Source of the DNA: Oryzobacter faecalis
Lineage (GTDB): Bacteria; Actinomycetota; Actinomycetes; Actinomycetales; Dermatophilaceae
Reading direction: 5' to 3'
Length of the DNA: 64,000 nucleotides
NCBI RefSeq assembly: GCF_046764005.1
Contig: NZ_JBKOFW010000001.1
Location: 496,001 to 560,000, forward strand
Position 1 is the stretch's first letter; the number at the start of each line of letters is the position of its first letter. Positions 43,029-51,619 of the stretch are shown here, piece after piece. The position numbers were made by a program, and so were the translations under genes. Below the pieces are notes generated by a model that saw only the letters and a program-made list of their open reading frames with translations, did not search any database and was not told where the DNA came from.

Positions 43029-46000
43029 GTGCGTCGTCAGCTCGAGCGTGGGTACCGCGGGCTGCGCAGCACCATCCCGCACGAGCGCTGGGAGGCCGCC
43101 AAGCGGCGGCTGCACCCGGCGCTCGTCCGGTCCATGCGGCGCCGGCTGTCCGCCGTCCCCGACCTCGGCACGATCTCGGTCGTCGTCCCGTGCTACCGCG
43201 TCGAGGAGTACCTCGCCGACTGCCTGACGAGCGTCATCTCCCAGACGTACCCGCACCTGGAGATCATCGTCGTCATCGACGGCAGCCCCGACCGCTCCGC
43301 CGAGATCGCCAGGGGCTTCGCGCGCTGGGACCGCCGCATCCGGGTCGTCGAGCAGCCGAACGGCGGCCTGGGCAACGCCCGCAACACCGGGATCGCGCAC
43401 GCGTCGGGTGACTTCATCGTCTTCGCCGACTCCGACGACACGGTGCCCCTGACGGCCTACGCGACGATGGTCGAGAGCCTGGCACGCACCGGATCCGACT
43501 TCGCCGTCGGCAACCTCGTGCGCCGCGACGGGGCCAGCTCGTGGGTGCCCCGGTGGGCCCAGGACGTCCACCGCGCCGACCGCCCCGGGGTCACCCTCGA
43601 CGAGGCCCCCGAGGTCCTCGCCGACGTCTTCAGCTGGAACAAGCTGTTCCGCCGCGACTTCTTCACCCGGGCGGTCGGGCGCTTCCCCGAGGGCATCCGC
43701 TACGAGGACCAGGAGCCGACGGCCAGGGCGTACGCGCTGGCGCGCTCCTTCGACATCCTCGCGACGGTGGTCTACCAGTGGTACATCCGCGGTGACGGCT
43801 CCTCGATCACCCAGCAGAAGTCGAACATCCGCGACCTCGACGACCGGCTCACGGTCATGCGGGCGGTCTCCGGCGTCCTCACCGAGCACGCGTCCCAGCG
43901 CGTCGTCGAGCACTGGCACGCGAAGTCGGTGGGCCTTGACCTGCGGGCCTTCTACGCCGAGGTGCCCCGGACCGGCCCCGACTTCTGGGAGCTGCTGCGC
44001 AGCGGCGTGCGCGACGTCTCGCGCTCGATGTCCGAGACGTCGTGGGGACTGGTCGAGCTCCACGACCGCATCCTCGCCCGCCTCGTCGAGCGCGACGAGC
44101 GCGACGACGTGTGCACGGCGCTGCGGGTCCGCGAGGAGCACGGCGACGGGATGGTCGTCGACCCCACCCGGCCGCGTCCCACCGGCGCCCCGGTCTACCT
44201 CGACCAGCTGCGCACCCGGTTCGACCCCGCCGACCTGGTCCTCAGCCCGCTCGAGGACCGCCTCACCGCGGGCCTGACCGGGTACCGCGTCGACGGGGCC
44301 ACGATCGAGGTCTCCGGACTCGCCTACGTCGACGGTGTCGACCTCGACGAGCACCCCTCGACCCTGTCGGTGCGGCTGGTACCCGAGCCCGACGCCGACG
44401 GGTCCGCGGCCGGCGGCCCCGTCCACGAGCTGCCGGTGCGGCGCACTCGCCTTCGTGCGCTCGACGACGTGGTCAACAGCGCGAGCGTGAGCCAGGCGCC
44501 CGCCGGCTTCGTCGCCACCGTCGACGTCGCCGCCCTCGTCGCCCGGCAGCCGGTGGCGGGGAAGGAGCCGGGCTGGCACGTCGAGCTCACCCTCGGTGTC
44601 GCCGACAAGGCGTGGACCGGCCGCTTCCGCGTCTGGGAGCGGCGCTGGACGGCCAACGTGCTCGACCACGGCCCGCTCGTCGACGGCCACCGTCTGCTCC
44701 CGCGCTTCACCGAGGACCGCGGCCTCGAGCTGCTCCTGCGGCCCGCGCAGGTGGCGGCGGTGTCCGCGACCCTCGACGGCCGCCGCGTCGACCTCGTCCT
44801 ACCCGAGGACGGACCTCGCGTCACGGCCGTCGAGGCGCTCTGCACCGTCCTCGGCCGCACCGAGCGCGCCGACGTCACGGTGCTCGAGGGCGAGCAGCGG
44901 GCCTCGCTGACGATCCCCCCGCTCCCGCCGGGCGCCCCACCGCGCAAGGAGTACGAGTGGGAGGTCCGTGCGGTCACGGCCGAGGGCACCGTCGCCCTCG
45001 ACCTCGCCGGCGGCACGGCCGACCTGCCCGTCGAGACGGCCCGGAGCGCCGGCCTGCGGGTGGCGCTCGCCCCCACGGGTGAGCTCGTGCTCGTCGACCG
45101 CCGGATCCACGCGGTCGTGCGGGAGGTCGTCCTCGACGGCTGGCCCGACACCTTCGTCGTCCGCGGCCTCGCCGTCCTCCCCCCGGGGACGCCGTTCCGC
45201 CCCGCACTCGCCTCCGACACCGACGTGTGGGAGCCGACGGACGCCGTCATCGACCCCGTGACCGGAGCCTTCGAGGCGCGGTTCGCGGTGACGTCCGAGC
45301 GGTGGGGCCGCCCCGGCCTCGCGCGGACCAGCCGTGGCCGCTCCCTCCGCCTGCTCCTCCACCCGGGGTCGACCCGGGACTCGGTGTGGCTCCCCGTCGC
45401 GCCGGGGGCGCTGGCGGCCGTCACGCACGGCTTCCTGCAGTGGCACCGCGCGCCCTCGTGCGACCTACGCCTCACCGTGACCTCGCGCGCACGGGCTCTC
45501 TGGGTCACGGTGCGCCCACCACTGGGTCCCGACGAGGACGGCCGCCGGGCGCAGCTCGCCCTCCAGCGCACGGTCCCGTCGCTGCTGGCCCGTCCGCTGC
45601 GTGAGGCGGTGCTCCTCTCCTGCTTCGCCGGACGGCACGCCGCCGACTCGCCGCTCGCGATCCACCACGAGCTCCGCCGGCGCGGGTACGACGGCGACCT
45701 CGTGTGGGCGGTCGCCGACCACGCGTGCGCGGCGCCGCAGGACGCCCGCACCGTCGTCCTCGGCACCGCCGACCACCTCGAGGCCCTGCACACCTCGCGG
45801 TGGCTGGTCAGCAACGCCAACTTCCCGCCGGTGTTCCGCAAGCGCCCCGACCAGACCTACCTGCAGACCTGGCACGGCACGCCCCTGAAGCGCATCGGCA
45901 ACGACGTCCCGTCGACGAGCCTGTCGCTGTCCTACCGTGCCCTCATGGAGCGCGAGGTCCGGGCCTGGGACGTCCTCCTCGCACAGAACCCCTTCGCCGC

Positions 46001-46679
46001 CGAGACGCTGCCGAGGGCGTTCGGGTACGAGGGCCGCACCCTCGAGCTCGGGTACCCGCGCAACGACCTGCTCGCCGGGCCGCCCGACCCCGAGCGCGTC
46101 GCGGCGGTCCGGGCGGCCCTCGGCGTGGCCCCCCACGCCCGGCTCGCCCTCTACGCGCCCACCTGGCGCGACAACCGGCGCACCACCAGCCGCGGGTACG
46201 CGCTCGTCAACCACCTCGAGCTGGGCCAGGTGAGCAAGGCGCTGAGCGACGAGTGGACCGTCCTGGTCCGCGGTCACAGCAACACGCCCGGCCTCGCCGC
46301 GGCCGAGGACCATGCCGGCGTCCTCGACGTCTCGGACTACCCGGACATCGGCGAGCTGATGCTCGTCGCCGACGTCCTCGTCACCGACTACTCCAGCGTC
46401 ATGTTCGACTTCGCGGTCACGGGGCGGCCGATGCTCTTCCTCGTCCCCGACCTCGAGGAGTACGCCGGCACGACCCGCGGCTTCTACCTCGACCTCGCCG
46501 AGATCGCGCCGGGGCCCCTCCTCGCCTCCACCGAGGGCGTCATCGCGGCCCTCCGGGGCCTCGGGACCTCGGTGACGCTCGACCTCGTCGAGCGTGAGGC
46601 GGCCTTCCGGGCCCGGTTCGCCCCCCTCGACGACGGCCACGCCGCCGAGCGCGTCGTCGACGCCGTGTGGGGTCGCTGA
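43029..46679 (+). CDS. Fused GT2 glycosyltransferase and CDP-glycerol glycerophosphotransferase
   Basis: The 1216-residue protein probably builds a teichoic-acid-like surface polymer. An N-terminal GT2 domain (residues about 47-300: ISVVVPCYRVEEYLADCLTS, FADSDDTV) should add sugars. A central part of about 500 residues, mostly beta-rich by eye, has no named match. The C-terminal domain (about 857-1210) is TagB/TagF-like: LQTWHGTPLKRIGNDVP, YAPTWRDNRR, VADVLVTDYSSVMFDFA, EYAGTTRGFYLDL. GGAGGGAGG precedes GTG 43029, 33 bases after the sigA stop. Downstream genes of the same strand form a surface polysaccharide locus. Confidence 0.9.
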   Translation: MRRQLERGYRGLRSTIPHERWEAAKRRLHPALVRSMRRRLSAVPDLGTISVVVPCYRVEEYLADCLTSVISQTYPHLEIIVVIDGSPDRSAEIARGFARWDRRIRVVEQPNGGLGNARNTGIAHASGDFIVFADSDDTVPLTAYATMVESLARTGSDFAVGNLVRRDGASSWVPRWAQDVHRADRPGVTLDEAPEVLADVFSWNKLFRRDFFTRAVGRFPEGIRYEDQEPTARAYALARSFDILATVVYQWYIRGDGSSITQQKSNIRDLDDRLTVMRAVSGVLTEHASQRVVEHWHAKSVGLDLRAFYAEVPRTGPDFWELLRSGVRDVSRSMSETSWGLVELHDRILARLVERDERDDVCTALRVREEHGDGMVVDPTRPRPTGAPVYLDQLRTRFDPADLVLSPLEDRLTAGLTGYRVDGATIEVSGLAYVDGVDLDEHPSTLSVRLVPEPDADGSAAGGPVHELPVRRTRLRALDDVVNSASVSQAPAGFVATVDVAALVARQPVAGKEPGWHVELTLGVADKAWTGRFRVWERRWTANVLDHGPLVDGHRLLPRFTEDRGLELLLRPAQVAAVSATLDGRRVDLVLPEDGPRVTAVEALCTVLGRTERADVTVLEGEQRASLTIPPLPPGAPPRKEYEWEVRAVTAEGTVALDLAGGTADLPVETARSAGLRVALAPTGELVLVDRRIHAVVREVVLDGWPDTFVVRGLAVLPPGTPFRPALASDTDVWEPTDAVIDPVTGAFEARFAVTSERWGRPGLARTSRGRSLRLLLHPGSTRDSVWLPVAPGALAAVTHGFLQWHRAPSCDLRLTVTSRARALWVTVRPPLGPDEDGRRAQLALQRTVPSLLARPLREAVLLSCFAGRHAADSPLAIHHELRRRGYDGDLVWAVADHACAAPQDARTVVLGTADHLEALHTSRWLVSNANFPPVFRKRPDQTYLQTWHGTPLKRIGNDVPSTSLSLSYRALMEREVRAWDVLLAQNPFAAETLPRAFGYEGRTLELGYPRNDLLAGPPDPERVAAVRAALGVAPHARLALYAPTWRDNRRTTSRGYALVNHLELGQVSKALSDEWTVLVRGHSNTPGLAAAEDHAGVLDVSDYPDIGELMLVADVLVTDYSSVMFDFAVTGRPMLFLVPDLEEYAGTTRGFYLDLAEIAPGPLLASTEGVIAALRGLGTSVTLDLVEREAAFRARFAPLDDGHAAERVVDAVWGR

Positions 46680-46696
46680 CGCGTGCGGGGCGAGCG

Positions 46697-48847
46697 ATGA
46701 GCCGGTGGAGGACGGCCGGCTGGCCCCTCGTCCTCGTGGGCTTCCTCCTCGTCGTCGCCGTCGTGCCGCTCGTGCGCGTCCCGCGGTACTACTTCCGCGG
46801 GGACACCCAGATCGCCTACCTCGGCTGGTGGTACCACCTCGGGGAGCGGGTGCTCGCCGGTGACCTTCCCCTCATGGAGCCGCTCGCGTGGGAGGCGGGC
46901 AACTACGTCGCCGAGGGCCAGTGGGGCCTGTTCAGCCCGCTGACGATCCTCATCGGCGTCCTCGCCACGCTCGTCGGCGACGTCGTCGTGTTCGTCACCG
47001 TCCTCAAGGTGGTCCTCGTCGTCGTCGGGGGGCTCGGCGCCGCCGTGCTCGTCCGCGACTACGGTGCCTCACGCCCGGTGGCGCTCGTCGCGGGTGCCGT
47101 CGTCGGGCTGTCGGGGCAGGCGGTCGTCCTCGACTGGCCCTCGTGGGTCACCGGCCAGATCGGCGTCGCGCTGCTGCCCTGGGCGTGGTGGGCCGTGCGC
47201 CGCGCGATGGCCGGGCGCAGCCCCGCCCTCGCGCTCGCCCTGTGCTACCTCGTCGTCTCGGTCGGCTACGTCTACTGCGCGATCTACCTCGCCGTCGTCC
47301 TCCTCGGCTGCCTGGTCGACGGTGCGCTCTCGCGCTCGCGGCGCCGGCTGCTCGTGGCCCTGGGCGCGGGGGTGTTCAGCGGCCTCGTCACCGTCGCGGT
47401 CTACCTGCCGGGAGTGCTCACCTCGCCGGTGACCGTGCGCGACGCGTGGGGCCTCACCGGCGCCGGGCGCCTCACGGTCGACCTGCAGGACGTCCTCACC
47501 GGGATGCTGCCCGAACCGCGCGCCACCTACCTCGTGTGGCTCCTGCCGGTCCTCGCGTGGATCGACCTCCGGCGGCTGCGGCGCTCGTGGCGCGACCTCG
47601 CCGGTGCCGCGGTGGCCACCGTCGTCCTCCTCCTCTGGGCCGTCGGCCCGGCCGAGATCGGCCCGCTGCGGTGGCCGATCCGCGTCGTGCCCGCCCTCAT
47701 GGTCGCCCTCGTGACGCTCGTCGCGGTCGCGGTCTCCCGGTCGCTGCCGTGGCGGGTGCCGGCGGCGCGGCGCGTCCTCGCGCTCGCGTGGGTCGCCGGT
47801 GCGGCCTACGTCGTCCTCAGCCGCGAGCCGTACCGGTACCTGCCGGTGCTCGTCGGCGCGGCCATCGTCGCCATGGCCCTCGAGGCGACCGCGTGGCTGC
47901 TGCGGCGCCGCAGGGCGAACGCGGCGACCGCCGTGGTGCTCGGCACGACGCTCGCCGTGTTCGGGGTCCAGTACGCGGCGCACCCGCAGCCGCCCTCGGT
48001 CGACCGCCACATGCCGGCCGAGGCGGCGGAGTACCGCGAGCGGATCCCCACGGCCCGCGGCGACGTCATCGTCCTCGGCAATCCCGACTACTACGAGAAG
48101 AGCCAGATGGTCCGCAACGCGGCCATCGCCGACGACGTGCTCATCGCGGCGTCCTGGTACCTGTCGGAGAAGTCGGTGCAGAACGGCTACACGACGATCA
48201 GCCACCGCCCCTTCCGCGAGCGGTTCTGCCGCGTCTTCAACGGGGGCACCTGCACCAGGGCGCTCGCCGAGCTGCTCGAGGTCGAGCCGACGACCGGGAA
48301 GCCGTGGGTGGACCTGCTCTCCGTGAGCACGGTCGTGCTCTACCGCCCGTACTTCCCCGACGACGTCGAGCGCCGTCCCCCGCCCGGCTGGAGCATCACG
48401 GACACGACCGACTTCACCGTCGTGTGGAACCGCGCCGAGCAGCTGCCCACGGCCGGAGGGGTCGTCGCGACCTCCGGGGGCCTGGCGGTCTCGGAGGTCG
48501 GCGTCGATGACCGACGCGTCCGCCTGCGCGTCGACCGGGTCGGGGCGCAGGGCGGCACCGTGACCTTCAGCCGCCTCGCGTGGCCGGGCTACCGGGTCGA
48601 GGGCGGCACGCTCGCCGCACCGCTCGACGACGTCCTCGTCCGGGTCGAGGTCCCGCCCGGCGCGGCTGGGCGCACCGTCACCCTCGCGTGGTCCCCTCCG
48701 GGGTGGGCGATCGAGGTGGCCGCGCTCGTGACGGCCCTCGCCGGCGGCCTGCTCTGGGTGCTCGCGGCCGCGGTGGGCTCGCGGCGTCGGCACGAGCCGG
48801 CGACCTCGCCCACGGACGACCCCGATGGGACACAATCACGGCCATGA
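46697..48847 (+). CDS. YfhO-like multi-spanning membrane protein
   Basis: The 716-residue protein has about a dozen hydrophobic helices in its first 430 residues, beginning GWPLVLVGFLLVVAVVPLV. The early extracytoplasmic loop YYFRGDTQIAYLGWWYHLGE and the motif GQWGLFSPLTILIGVLATLV recall YfhO/GT-C transferases, which in other bacteria glycosylate lipoteichoic acid using lipid-linked sugars. The C-terminal 280 residues are extracytoplasmic and end with a final helix. ATG 46697 is chosen over an overlapping GTG at 46667. It follows the TagF fusion by 17 bases and overlaps the next gene by four, so one transcript is likely. Confidence 0.78.
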   Translation: MSRWRTAGWPLVLVGFLLVVAVVPLVRVPRYYFRGDTQIAYLGWWYHLGERVLAGDLPLMEPLAWEAGNYVAEGQWGLFSPLTILIGVLATLVGDVVVFVTVLKVVLVVVGGLGAAVLVRDYGASRPVALVAGAVVGLSGQAVVLDWPSWVTGQIGVALLPWAWWAVRRAMAGRSPALALALCYLVVSVGYVYCAIYLAVVLLGCLVDGALSRSRRRLLVALGAGVFSGLVTVAVYLPGVLTSPVTVRDAWGLTGAGRLTVDLQDVLTGMLPEPRATYLVWLLPVLAWIDLRRLRRSWRDLAGAAVATVVLLLWAVGPAEIGPLRWPIRVVPALMVALVTLVAVAVSRSLPWRVPAARRVLALAWVAGAAYVVLSREPYRYLPVLVGAAIVAMALEATAWLLRRRRANAATAVVLGTTLAVFGVQYAAHPQPPSVDRHMPAEAAEYRERIPTARGDVIVLGNPDYYEKSQMVRNAAIADDVLIAASWYLSEKSVQNGYTTISHRPFRERFCRVFNGGTCTRALAELLEVEPTTGKPWVDLLSVSTVVLYRPYFPDDVERRPPPGWSITDTTDFTVVWNRAEQLPTAGGVVATSGGLAVSEVGVDDRRVRLRVDRVGAQGGTVTFSRLAWPGYRVEGGTLAAPLDDVLVRVEVPPGAAGRTVTLAWSPPGWAIEVAALVTALAGGLLWVLAAAVGSRRRHEPATSPTDDPDGTQSRP

Positions 48848-50574
48848 CGTCGCCACGGTCCCTCGCCGCACGGGTCGTGTCCCGTGCGGTTCCCGGTGTC
48901 CTCCGCGCCCGCGCAGCCGCACGGACGACCCCCCGCGTCGTCGCCGTCGTCGCCGACCTCGACGTCGGGCCCGAGCTCCAGGACCTCCTCGACGCCGAGG
49001 ACGGACCGGTCCACGTCATCGCGTCCGAGTCACGTGCCGAGTGGGACCTGCCGGCCCACGACGTGACCTTCCACGCCGCGTCGACCCTCGACGAGGTCAA
49101 CTGGGTGCTGAAGATGGTCGGTCCGGTCGACCGCCTCGTCAACGTGCGCACCCGCACCTCGGCGGGCCACCAGGAGGACTGGGAGCGGCTGTTCTTCAAC
49201 CTGCGCAAGGGCGGGGAGTACGTCGTCCCACGCGAGCGGATCACCCGCGACGACGCCCCCGGGATCTTCCAGCGGCTGGCGGCCGTCCTCGAGTCGCAGT
49301 CGGCCCCCCAGGACGCCCTCGGGTCGCTCGCCCCGGGGGTGCGGTCCTTCCGCAGCGCGGTGAGCGGGGTGCGGATCGACCCGCGGACCATCGTCATCGG
49401 CAAGGGCAACCAGCACTTCGTCAAGGTCCGCGACGCCGACGGCAGCCGGATGCTGGCCGTGCGTGGCCGCGACCTCACCGTGCGGGACCTCGTCACCCTG
49501 CCGGGTTCCACCTTCCGGCACCGCGGGAGTGTGGAGTCCTTCGAGTCGTCGGTCCCCGTGGCGGACCTCGACACGACCTTCGACGTCCCCCCGCTCAAGG
49601 TGCGCCACTACACCGGGCGGATCGCCATGGTGTCCAACGCCCTGCTGTGGTCGGAGGAGGTGATCCTCCCGGACTCCTTCCGCCACCACCGCACCCCGGG
49701 GCTGCACAACCCCGCGCTGACCAACGTCAACCGGCACTTCGCCCTCGTCCCGGACCGGTTGCGACCGCGCACCGAGCGCCCGGGCAGCTTCTTCCACCTC
49801 GACAGCGAGAACTCCGGGCACTACGGCCACCTCGTCACCGAGGTGATGTCACGGCTGTGGGGCTGGGAGCACGCCCGCGCCGACGACCCCGACGTGCAGG
49901 CGGTCTTCCGTGTCCGGTTCCCCAACGAGCGCGATCCCGGCCTCGAACGGCGCCTCTTCGCCGCCTACGGCATCCCCGAGTCGGCGGTCACCTGGATCTC
50001 GGAGCCGACCTGGCTCGAGTCGGTGTACGCGGCGACACCCATGTGGCACAACGCCGTTCCCCACTACGTGCACCCCGACATCGGCGAGACGTGGCGGCGG
50101 GTGAGCGACGGGCTGGTGCGCGGGGTGGACCGTTCCGTCGACGCGAGCGAGCGCCTCTTCGTCTCCCGTCGCGCGACCACGGCGAACCGCTCGTGCCGCA
50201 ACGCCCCCGTGGTCGAGGAGCTCTTCTCGCGCCACGGCTTCACCGTGGTCCACCCCGAGGAGCTCGACCTCGCCCAGCAGGCCCACCTGTTCCGCGAGGC
50301 CCGGGTCGTCGCCGGCTTCGGCGGTTCGGGGCTGTTCAACGTCTTCAACAGCCGCAACCTCGAACACCTGGTGGTCCTCAACCACGAGGCGTACACCGCC
50401 CGCAACGAGCACCTCTACGCCGCCGTCCTCGGGTGCGCCGAGCACTACTTCTGGAGCACCCCGGACATCGCGCACCCCGAGGGCGGGTGGAGCGAGGAGG
50501 CGTACTACTCCGGCTGGGAGCTCGACCTCGACCGCAACCGCGAGGCGCTCGAGAAGCTCCTCGGCGACCTCTGA
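48844..50574 (+). CDS. GT61-like (DUF563) glycosyltransferase
   Basis: The 576-residue protein has a poorly conserved N-terminal 300 residues and a C-terminal half matching GT61/DUF563 transferases: SFFHLDSENSGHYGHLVTEV, RLFVSRRATTANRSCRNAPV, VVHPEELDLAQQAHLFREAR and VVAGFGGSGLFNVFNSRN. GT61 enzymes transfer pentoses or hexosamines to surface glycans. The ATG overlaps the preceding stop (ATGA), indicating coupling. A GC hairpin ends the unit directly at the stop codon. Confidence 0.85.
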   Translation: MTSPRSLAARVVSRAVPGVLRARAAARTTPRVVAVVADLDVGPELQDLLDAEDGPVHVIASESRAEWDLPAHDVTFHAASTLDEVNWVLKMVGPVDRLVNVRTRTSAGHQEDWERLFFNLRKGGEYVVPRERITRDDAPGIFQRLAAVLESQSAPQDALGSLAPGVRSFRSAVSGVRIDPRTIVIGKGNQHFVKVRDADGSRMLAVRGRDLTVRDLVTLPGSTFRHRGSVESFESSVPVADLDTTFDVPPLKVRHYTGRIAMVSNALLWSEEVILPDSFRHHRTPGLHNPALTNVNRHFALVPDRLRPRTERPGSFFHLDSENSGHYGHLVTEVMSRLWGWEHARADDPDVQAVFRVRFPNERDPGLERRLFAAYGIPESAVTWISEPTWLESVYAATPMWHNAVPHYVHPDIGETWRRVSDGLVRGVDRSVDASERLFVSRRATTANRSCRNAPVVEELFSRHGFTVVHPEELDLAQQAHLFREARVVAGFGGSGLFNVFNSRNLEHLVVLNHEAYTARNEHLYAAVLGCAEHYFWSTPDIAHPEGGWSEEAYYSGWELDLDRNREALEKLLGDL

Positions 50575-50594
50575 CCGGGGCCCTCACCCCGGTC
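50573..50594. terminator. Hairpin terminator between convergent units
   Basis: GACCGGGG (50573-50580) pairs with CCCCGGTC (50587-50594) around CCCTCA, beginning within the stop codon of the GT61 gene. The convergent methyltransferase gene ends 22 bases further on, so the 8-bp stem can serve both. Confidence 0.65.
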
Positions 50595-50616
50595 CCGGCA
50601 CGACCCGGGCGCTGGG

Positions 50617-51567
50617 TCAGCCGAGGCGGGGGAGGGCCCGCAGCTCGTCCCACGCCGGCGCGAGGTCGGCGTCGTCGTCCTCGCGCAGCTCGCGCAGCCG
50701 CGCCCACACCGGGGAGGCGAGCAGGACGTCCGGGTCGACGCTCGTCGAGCGGTCCATGAACGACAGCGGTGGCGACTGGGGGTCGGGGGAGAGCAGCCCG
50801 TCGAGCTCGCCGTCGTAGACCTCGCGCAGGACCGTCGACGCCGCGTCGAGCGAGACGACCACGGCGGTCCCCGTGGGGGCGGTGTTGACGAGGAGGACGA
50901 CGAGGTCGGGGCGGTGCCGGAGGAGGACGTCGACGGCCTTGTAGACGTCCCCGGTCCAGGCGTGCGTGAGCCGCGTGCGGGAGGCCTCGAGGGCGTTGCG
51001 GGGCAGCACGTCGTCGAGGACGACGACGCCCGTGCGCGCCATGAGCGGTTCGGTGTTCATGACGTCGCGCACGACGAAGTCGGACAGGTGCATGCCGTCG
51101 ATGAAGGCGAGGTCGACGGGGACCCCCTCGAAGTGGGCCACGGCGTCCGGGCGCGCGAAGAAGTCGTCACTCGTCGCGCGGACGAGGTGGAGGTCGCAGC
51201 GGACCTCCTTGACGACCGAGTAGAACGGGTCCACGGCCACGGTCCGGGTGCGCGACAGCGCCAGGCTCGCGCCGTCGTTGACGCCGACCTCGAGGTAGGT
51301 GCGCGGCTGGAGCAGCTCGTGCAGCCGGGTCAGCAGCTCGTGCCGGCTCACCGTGGGCGTCGGGTGCGGGGTGAACGGGTCGGGCGGGGTCCACGTCCGC
51401 GTGGTCGCCGTCGCCGGCTTCGGCCGGGGGGCGGCCTGGCGCGGTGTGAGCTCGATGCGGCGGGCGGCGCCGTCACGGACCCGCCGCTCCAGGCGGCGCA
51501 CCCGGTTGACACGGTCGGCGCCGACGGCGCGGTCGAGGCGCTCACCGGCCCACTGGCGGATCGTCAT
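50617..51567 (-). CDS. Class I SAM-dependent methyltransferase
   Basis: The 316-residue protein has a basic N-terminal 50 residues (RLERRVRDGAARRIELTPRQ), a proline/threonine linker, then a methyltransferase fold from about residue 75: YLEVGVNDGASLAL (motif I), VAVDPFYSVV, and VDLAFIDGMHLSDFVVRDVM as in Methyltransf_24/cephalosporin-hydroxylase-like proteins. It may modify surface glycans, since it faces the polymer locus. AGGAG lies just before the ATG, and a TAGGCT -10 (51615-51610) gives it a promoter separate from tgpA. Confidence 0.82.
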   Translation of the reverse strand: MTIRQWAGERLDRAVGADRVNRVRRLERRVRDGAARRIELTPRQAAPRPKPATATTRTWTPPDPFTPHPTPTVSRHELLTRLHELLQPRTYLEVGVNDGASLALSRTRTVAVDPFYSVVKEVRCDLHLVRATSDDFFARPDAVAHFEGVPVDLAFIDGMHLSDFVVRDVMNTEPLMARTGVVVLDDVLPRNALEASRTRLTHAWTGDVYKAVDVLLRHRPDLVVLLVNTAPTGTAVVVSLDAASTVLREVYDGELDGLLSPDPQSPPLSFMDRSTSVDPDVLLASPVWARLRELREDDDADLAPAWDELRALPRLG

Positions 51568-51584
51568 CGCGCTCCTGACGTCGA

Positions 51585-51615
51585 GGGACCGGTGGTCCCG
51601 GGTGCGCCGAGCCTA
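51585..51615 (-). promoter_or_regulatory. Methyltransferase promoter with inverted repeat in the leader
   Basis: On the minus strand TAGGCT (51615-51610) lies 5 bases past the tgpA stop. GGGACC-GGT-GGTCCC (51585-51599) is a perfect inverted repeat in the expected 5' leader, about 20 bases before the start codon. It may be an operator or an RNA hairpin. Confidence 0.4.
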
Positions 51616-51619
51616 GTCG

